From contig NZ_AUCH01000028.1 of assembly GCF_000429665.1 (NCBI RefSeq), forward strand, positions 1 through 19,698: a stretch of 19,698 bases of DNA. Direction: 5' to 3'. The DNA comes from Azovibrio restrictus DSM 23866 (lineage in GTDB: Bacteria > Pseudomonadota > Gammaproteobacteria > Burkholderiales > Rhodocyclaceae). This document shows, piece by piece, positions 16,011-19,698 of this stretch; within the stretch, counting starts at the first letter, position 1; every line of letters starts with the position of its first letter. Position numbers and translations under genes: made by a program. The notes below the pieces were generated by a model. That model searched no databases. It was not told the origin of the DNA and saw nothing but the letters and a program-made list of their open reading frames with translations.

Positions 16011-16886
16011 TCAGTCGGCCCCGTGCCGACGGGCCATGAGGCGCCAGATGAGCGGGGTGAGGATGAGCTGCATGGCCAGGTCCTGCCGGTCGCCGGGGAT
16101 GACGATGGTGTTGGCCCGGGTCATGAAGGCATCCTTGATCATGGAGAGCAGGTAGGGGAAATCCACCCCCCGGGGATCGGCAAAGCGGATCACCACCATG
16201 GATTCGCTGGCGGTGGGAATGTCCCGGGCGATGAAGGGGTTGGAGGTGTCCACCACCGGCACCCGCTGGAAGTTGATGTGGGTCAGCTCGAACTGGGGCA
16301 CGATGTAATGCACGTAGTCGGGCATGCGCGACAGGATGGTGCGCATCACCGCCTCCCGGGAATAGCCGCGCATGTTGGTGTCCCGGTGGATCTTCTGGAT
16401 CCACTCCAGGTTGATCACCGGCACCACGCCGATCAGCACGTCCGGATAGCGGGCCACGTCCACCTGCTGGGTGCGCACCGCGCCGTGCAGACCTTCGTAA
16501 AACAGCAGGTCGGTCTGCAGGGGCAGGTCTTCCCAGGGGGTGAAGGTGCCCGGCTCCTGGCCGAAGGGCGCCGCCTCCTCCTTGTCGTGCAGGTAGCGCC
16601 GCCGCCGGCCCAGGCCGGTTTCGCTGTAGGTGCTGAACAGGGTTTCCAGCTCCCCGAACAGGTTGGTTTCCGGCCCGAACAGGGACAGGCGCGGCTCGCC
16701 CCGGGCTTCCCGGGCGTTGTTCAGGGCGCGCAGCTCGGCCCGCTCGTAGCGGTGCAGGCTGTCCCCTTCGACGATGGCCGCATGCACCCCCTCGCGCCGG
16801 AACAGGGATTCGAAAACCTTGCGCACGGTGCTGGTGCCGGCGCCGGAAGAACCGGTGACGGCCACGATGGGATGCTTGGCGGACAT
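16011..16886 (-). CDS. prk: Phosphoribulokinase
   Basis: Phosphoribulokinase makes ribulose 1,5-bisphosphate from ribulose 5-phosphate and ATP, the step that feeds RuBisCO in the Calvin cycle. The 291-residue length fits the proteobacterial octameric type. The P-loop is GSSGAGTST (12-20), followed by VEGDSLHRY (D42), a central LPLQTDLLFYEGLHGAV, then INLEWIQKIHRDTNMRGYS and the conserved C-terminal region FPYLLSMIKDAFMTRANTIVIPG. It lies 16 bases downstream of fbp and should be co-transcribed with it. No RuBisCO gene is in the window, so it must be elsewhere if the cycle is complete. The product is cytoplasmic. Confidence 0.97.
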   Translation of the reverse strand: MSAKHPIVAVTGSSGAGTSTVRKVFESLFRREGVHAAIVEGDSLHRYERAELRALNNAREARGEPRLSLFGPETNLFGELETLFSTYSETGLGRRRRYLHDKEEAAPFGQEPGTFTPWEDLPLQTDLLFYEGLHGAVRTQQVDVARYPDVLIGVVPVINLEWIQKIHRDTNMRGYSREAVMRTILSRMPDYVHYIVPQFELTHINFQRVPVVDTSNPFIARDIPTASESMVVIRFADPRGVDFPYLLSMIKDAFMTRANTIVIPGDRQDLAMQLILTPLIWRLMARRHGAD

Positions 16887-16902
16887 GCTGGCTTCCTTCC
16901 GG

Positions 16903-17916
16903 TCAGCTGGCGTGATAGGCGACGACCACCGCCACCTCGTTCCTGGAGCCCAGGATCACCGGCACCCGCTGGTGCAGCTTTTCCGGTTGCAGGTCGAGGA
17001 TGCGCTGGCGTCCGGTACTGGCGGCGCCGCCGGCCTGCTCCACCAGCCAGGCCATGGGGTTGGCTTCGTACATCAGGCGCAGCTTGCCGCCCTTGTCCCG
17101 GGTCTTGGCGTCCAGGGGATACATGAAGATGCCGCCCCGGGTCAGGATGCGGTGCACGTCGGCCACCATGGAAGCCACCCAGCGCATGTTGAAATCCTTG
17201 CCCCGGGGGCCTTCCTTGCCCTGCAGCAGCTCGGCCACGTAACGCTGGACCGGCGGCTCCCAGTGGCGCTGGTTGGACATGTTGATGGCGAATTCCTTGG
17301 TGTCCTCGGGAATCTGGATGTTTTCCTGGGTGAGCACGAAGGAGCCGATCTCCCGGTCCAGGGTGAAGGACGCCACCCCGTCGCCCACGGTCAGCACCAG
17401 CAGGGTGGTGGGTCCGTAGATGGCGTAGCCGGCCGCCACCTGGGCCGTGCCCGGCTGCAGGAAGGCAGCTTCGGCTGCCGTTTCGGAAGACAGGTCGGCG
17501 CCTTCGGGACACTTCAGCACCGAGAAGATGGTGCCGATGGAAACATTCACGTCGATGTTGGAGGACCCGTCCAGGGGATCGAACATCAGCAGGTATTCCC
17601 CGTGGGGATAGCGGTTGGGAATCAGCCGGGGCAGGTCCATTTCCTCGGAGGCCATGGCGGCCAGATGGCCGCCCCATTCATTGGCATCCAGGAGGATGTC
17701 GTTGGAGATCACGTCCAGCTTCTTCTGGGCCTCGCCCTGGACATTCTCGCTGCCCGCCTCTCCCAGGGCATCCCCCAGCCCGCCCTTGCCTATGGTCACG
17801 GCGATGTGCTTGCAGGCCCGGGCCACCACCTCGATGAGGAGCCGCAGGTCGGCGGGGAGCAGGTTCTTTTCGCGTTGTTTTTCAATCAGGTAGCGGGACA
17901 GGGTGGTGCGGCTCAT
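16903..17916 (-). CDS. fbp: Fructose-1,6-bisphosphatase, class I
   Basis: The enzyme removes the 1-phosphate from fructose 1,6-bisphosphate in gluconeogenesis and in Calvin-cycle regeneration. The 337-residue protein is full length for class I. Metal and substrate motifs are SNDILL (71-76), ASEE (89-92), FDPLDGSSNIDVNVSIGTIF (112-131) and, later, GGIFMYPLDAK, KLRLMYEANPMAWLVEQAGG and VPVILGSRNEV. GGAG lies about five to six bases before the ATG. It is the first gene of an fbp-prk pair, which points to use in the Calvin cycle as well as gluconeogenesis. It is transcribed divergently from the lipoprotein gene, with a shared upstream region carrying a perfect inverted repeat. Confidence 0.97.
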   Translation of the reverse strand: MSRTTLSRYLIEKQREKNLLPADLRLLIEVVARACKHIAVTIGKGGLGDALGEAGSENVQGEAQKKLDVISNDILLDANEWGGHLAAMASEEMDLPRLIPNRYPHGEYLLMFDPLDGSSNIDVNVSIGTIFSVLKCPEGADLSSETAAEAAFLQPGTAQVAAGYAIYGPTTLLVLTVGDGVASFTLDREIGSFVLTQENIQIPEDTKEFAINMSNQRHWEPPVQRYVAELLQGKEGPRGKDFNMRWVASMVADVHRILTRGGIFMYPLDAKTRDKGGKLRLMYEANPMAWLVEQAGGAASTGRQRILDLQPEKLHQRVPVILGSRNEVAVVVAYHAS

Positions 17917-17952
17917 GGAAACTCCGGAAGGGCCCGAGGGCAGATCGACGGC

Positions 17953-17980
17953 ATTTTACCCCCAGTTTCCGGCCCGGAAA
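17953..17980 (-). promoter_or_regulatory. Candidate fbp-prk promoter with 15-base inverted repeat
   Basis: In the 158-base divergent region, TTTCCGG at 17966-17972 and CCGGAAA at 17974-17980 form a perfect inverted repeat around one central C. It contains the T-N11-A spacing (17967 and 17979) of LysR-type regulator sites. On the minus strand TAAAAT (17958-17953) is a fair -10 box for fbp, and the position 17 bases upstream is CTTTCC, a poor -35 that lies inside the repeat. A weak -35 overlapped by an operator suits an activated promoter; CbbR would be a natural candidate regulator, but the repeat does not match its TNA-N7-TNA consensus. Confidence 0.4.
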
Positions 17981-18074
17981 GCCTTGCAGCCCCCTCTGTC
18001 CACACCAGGCCGTACTTGTGGCCCGCCCCCGGCAGTGCAAGAATCCCCATCCTCCACGCCAACGGAATACGCCC

Positions 18075-18593
18075 ATGGGACTCCGCCTGTTGCTGCTGCT
18101 CTCAGCCCTGCTCCTGTCCGCCTGCGCCCAGCTCGACGGGCGCAGCCTCAAACCCGGCATTTCCGTCGCCGCCGACGTGAGCCGGCGCATGGGCCAGCCG
18201 GCCATGCGCTGGGAGGAGCCCGACGGGCACCAGCAGTGGGTCTATCCCACCGGCCCCATGGGCTACCACACCTGGATGGTGTACCTGGCCCCCGACTACC
18301 GCCTGCTGCGCCTGGAAAACGCCCTGGAACCCCGGCACTTCGCCCGCATCCGGCCGGGCATGACGCCGGAGCAGGTGCTGCGCATCCTGGGCCCCTCGGT
18401 GCCGGCCTGGACCACTTATTACGAAGCCCGGGACGAGCTGGTGTGGGAATGGCGCTACTGCGACGACTGGGCCGAACCGGCCCGCTTCTACGTGCTCTTC
18501 GACCGCAGCCGCCAGACCGTGCGCAGCACCATGTCCCAGACCGAGACCCTGGCCCTGCCCTTCAACCGGTTCCGGGACTTCTGCAGCCGCTGA
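18075..18593 (+). CDS. BamE/SmpA-like outer-membrane lipoprotein
   Basis: The 172-residue product has a lipoprotein signal: GLRLLLLLSALLLSAC with the lipid-modified cysteine at C17. The next residue is alanine, not aspartate, which favours sorting to the outer membrane. The segment IRPGMTPEQVLRILGP (about 95-110), followed by WEWRYCDDW, FYVLFD and QTVRS, matches the SmpA/OmlA/BamE fold, and the N-terminal half (GISVAADVSRRMGQPAMRWEE, in pieces) looks like a second related repeat. BamE itself helps assemble outer-membrane proteins; this is a relative, and its exact role is unknown. The start at 18075 places the signal peptide at the N-terminus; the frame is open from 18018 but that extension has no signal-peptide character. 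bluB follows after 30 bases. Confidence 0.88.
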   Translation: MGLRLLLLLSALLLSACAQLDGRSLKPGISVAADVSRRMGQPAMRWEEPDGHQQWVYPTGPMGYHTWMVYLAPDYRLLRLENALEPRHFARIRPGMTPEQVLRILGPSVPAWTTYYEARDELVWEWRYCDDWAEPARFYVLFDRSRQTVRSTMSQTETLALPFNRFRDFCSR

Positions 18594-18623
18594 ACCTCGC
18601 CGCCACCGCCAGCGGAGGGTAAG

Positions 18624-19349
18624 ATGGCGCCTCCCTGGCCCCCACCTGCCATCATGGCCGAACCCGAACGCGACCCCAGCAACCCCCACCGCTACCCGGA
18701 GCCCGAGATCGCCGCCATCTACCGGGCCATCTTCGAGCGCCGCGACGTGCGCCACTTCCGCCCCGGCCCCCTGCCCCCCTGCGCCCTGGACCGGCTCCTG
18801 GACGCGGCCCACGCAGGCCCTTCGGTGGGCTACATGCAGCCCTGGCGCTTCCTGCACATCACCGACCCGGCCCTGCGCCGGGAAATGCACGCCCTGGTGG
18901 AGGCGGAACGCCAGAACACCGCCGCCCACCTGCCCAGCCGGCAGCAGGAGTTCCTCAAGCTCAAGGTGGAAGGCCTGCGGGAATGCGCGGAACTGCTGGT
19001 GGTGGCCCTGATGGACGGCCGGGAATCCCACATCTTCGGCCGCCGCACCCTGCCGGAAATGGATCTGGCCTCGGCGGCCTGCGCCATCCAGAACCTCTGG
19101 CTGGCGGCCCGGGCCGAGGGCGTGGGGGTAGGCTGGGTATCCTTCTTCGATCCGGAAGCCCTGGCAGCCCTGCTGGCCATGCCCCCGGGCGCCCGGCCCA
19201 TCGCCATTCTCTGCCTGGGCCAGGCGGAATCCTTCCCGGAGCAACCCCTGCTGGAACAGCTGGGCTGGGGCCAGCGCCTGCCCCGGGACCAGTGGCTGTT
19301 CGAGAACCGCTGGCCCGAGGACGCGACACCGACCCCGCCGGCTTACTGA
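18624..19349 (+). CDS. bluB: 5,6-dimethylbenzimidazole synthase BluB
   Basis: BluB is a flavin-destroying nitroreductase-fold enzyme that converts reduced FMN and oxygen to 5,6-dimethylbenzimidazole, the lower ligand of vitamin B12. The 241-residue protein has ERRDVRHFRPGPL (38-50), AGPSVGYMQPWRF (64-76), LPEMDLASAACAIQNLWLAA (143-162) and GVGVGWVSFFDP (166-177). D41 and S173 probably correspond to the two key residues studied in Sinorhizobium BluB (Asp32, Ser167). The start at 18624 has GGAGG five bases upstream; a second ATG at 18654 would give a length closer to the shorter family members. No other B12 gene is in the window, and the 30-base gap upstream leaves no room for a cobalamin riboswitch. 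It may be read from the lipoprotein promoter. Confidence 0.93.
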   Translation: MAPPWPPPAIMAEPERDPSNPHRYPEPEIAAIYRAIFERRDVRHFRPGPLPPCALDRLLDAAHAGPSVGYMQPWRFLHITDPALRREMHALVEAERQNTAAHLPSRQQEFLKLKVEGLRECAELLVVALMDGRESHIFGRRTLPEMDLASAACAIQNLWLAARAEGVGVGWVSFFDPEALAALLAMPPGARPIAILCLGQAESFPEQPLLEQLGWGQRLPRDQWLFENRWPEDATPTPPAY

Positions 19350-19361
19350 AGCGGTTTCAGT
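19345..19361. terminator. Hairpin spanning both stop codons of convergent bluB and cheW
   Basis: ACTGAA (19345-19350) and TTCAGT (19356-19361) form a perfect six-base-pair stem with loop GCGGT. It covers the bluB stop (19347-19349) and the cheW stop (19357-19359), which are separated by seven bases. Without a T-tract on either strand it is a weak bidirectional terminator at best, but it is the only terminator-like element between the two convergent genes. Confidence 0.35.
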
Positions 19362-19698
19362 GCTGGCCCAGACTGCCCAGCACGGCCACCTCTTCCAGGG
19401 AGAGGATGCGGTCCACGTTGAGCAGCACCACAAACCGTCCTTCCACCTTGCCCATGCCGGCAATGAAGTCGTTGCGAATGCGGGAGCCGAATTCCGGCGC
19501 CTGCTCGATGTCGGCCGCCGGAATCTCCAGCACCTCCGACACCGAATCCACCACGATCCCCATGTCCTGCCGCCCCTTGGGCGTGTCCACCTCGATGATC
19601 ACGATGCAGGTCCGCTTGGTGGTCTCCCGGGGCTGACGCTCGAAGCGCACTGCCAGATCCACCACCGGCACCACCGCCCCGCGCAGGTTGATCACCCC
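19357..19698 (-). CDS. cheW: Chemotaxis coupling protein CheW (5' end beyond window)
   Basis: CheW links chemoreceptors to the kinase CheA. The frame enters from the right edge and ends at TGA 19357, giving 113 residues of the C-terminal part; roughly the first 50 residues are missing. GVINLRGAVVPVVDLAVRF is the conserved core, followed by IVIIEV, MGIVVDSVSEVLEIP, GMGKVEGRFVVLLNVDRIL and a short tail. A GTG near the edge is an internal Val codon, not the start. A chemotaxis cluster probably continues to the right. It is convergent with bluB. Confidence 0.95.
   Translation of the reverse strand, partial: GVINLRGAVVPVVDLAVRFERQPRETTKRTCIVIIEVDTPKGRQDMGIVVDSVSEVLEIPAADIEQAPEFGSRIRNDFIAGMGKVEGRFVVLLNVDRILSLEEVAVLGSLGQH

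Noticed and set aside
12580..16039. Two long overlapping plus-strand open frames (12580-14607 and 14483-16039)
   Set aside because: They are antisense to the NifL-like PAS kinase and the membrane-anchored protein and have shadow composition.
18102..19463. Minus-strand open frame of 453 codons
   Set aside because: It is antisense to the lipoprotein and BluB, both of which have strong family motifs and, for BluB, a good ribosome binding site.

Overview
The DNA is very GC-rich, and the protein families point to a Gram-negative betaproteobacterium, most likely a Rhodocyclales-type facultative respirer. The evidence is a VgrG/PAAR type VI secretion pair, a DUF3391 HD-GYP protein, a proteobacterial phosphoribulokinase beside a class I fructose-bisphosphatase, a BamE-like lipoprotein and BluB. 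The placement is inference from gene content only. Coding density is high: no gap exceeds about 215 bases, and no tRNA, rRNA, CRISPR array or insertion sequence was seen.

Layout: (1) 1-3540, minus strand: a small type VI secretion module transcribed PAAR -> membrane-anchored protein of unknown function -> vgrG, which runs off the left edge. (2) 3649-14319, minus strand: eight tightly packed signalling genes that look like one operon, in transcription order PAS-PAS histidine kinase, receiver-HD-GYP, FIST protein, short soluble histidine kinase, stand-alone receiver, hemerythrin-histidine kinase, DUF3391-HD-GYP, PAS-PAS histidine kinase. (3) 14534-15916, minus: an unrecognised membrane-anchored protein. 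(4) 16011-17916, minus: fbp and prk, the Calvin-cycle pair. (5) 17917-18074: a divergent promoter region with a perfect inverted repeat. (6) 18075-19349, plus: a BamE-like lipoprotein and bluB. (7) 19357-19698, minus: the C-terminal part of cheW, convergent with bluB and cut by the right edge.

The most interesting part is region 2. Four kinases with near-identical, unusually long dimerisation/phosphotransfer domains, none with a membrane segment, are encoded with two receivers and two HD-GYP proteins whose catalytic motifs are intact. The input side carries a di-iron hemerythrin domain with all seven ligands, a FIST protein (the family that includes the nitric-oxide sensor NosP) and a PAS domain resembling the flavin PAS of NifL. 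I infer a cytoplasmic hub that integrates oxygen, NO or redox signals and lowers cyclic di-GMP. The genes and motifs are visible in the sequence; the ligands, the wiring and the output are inference.
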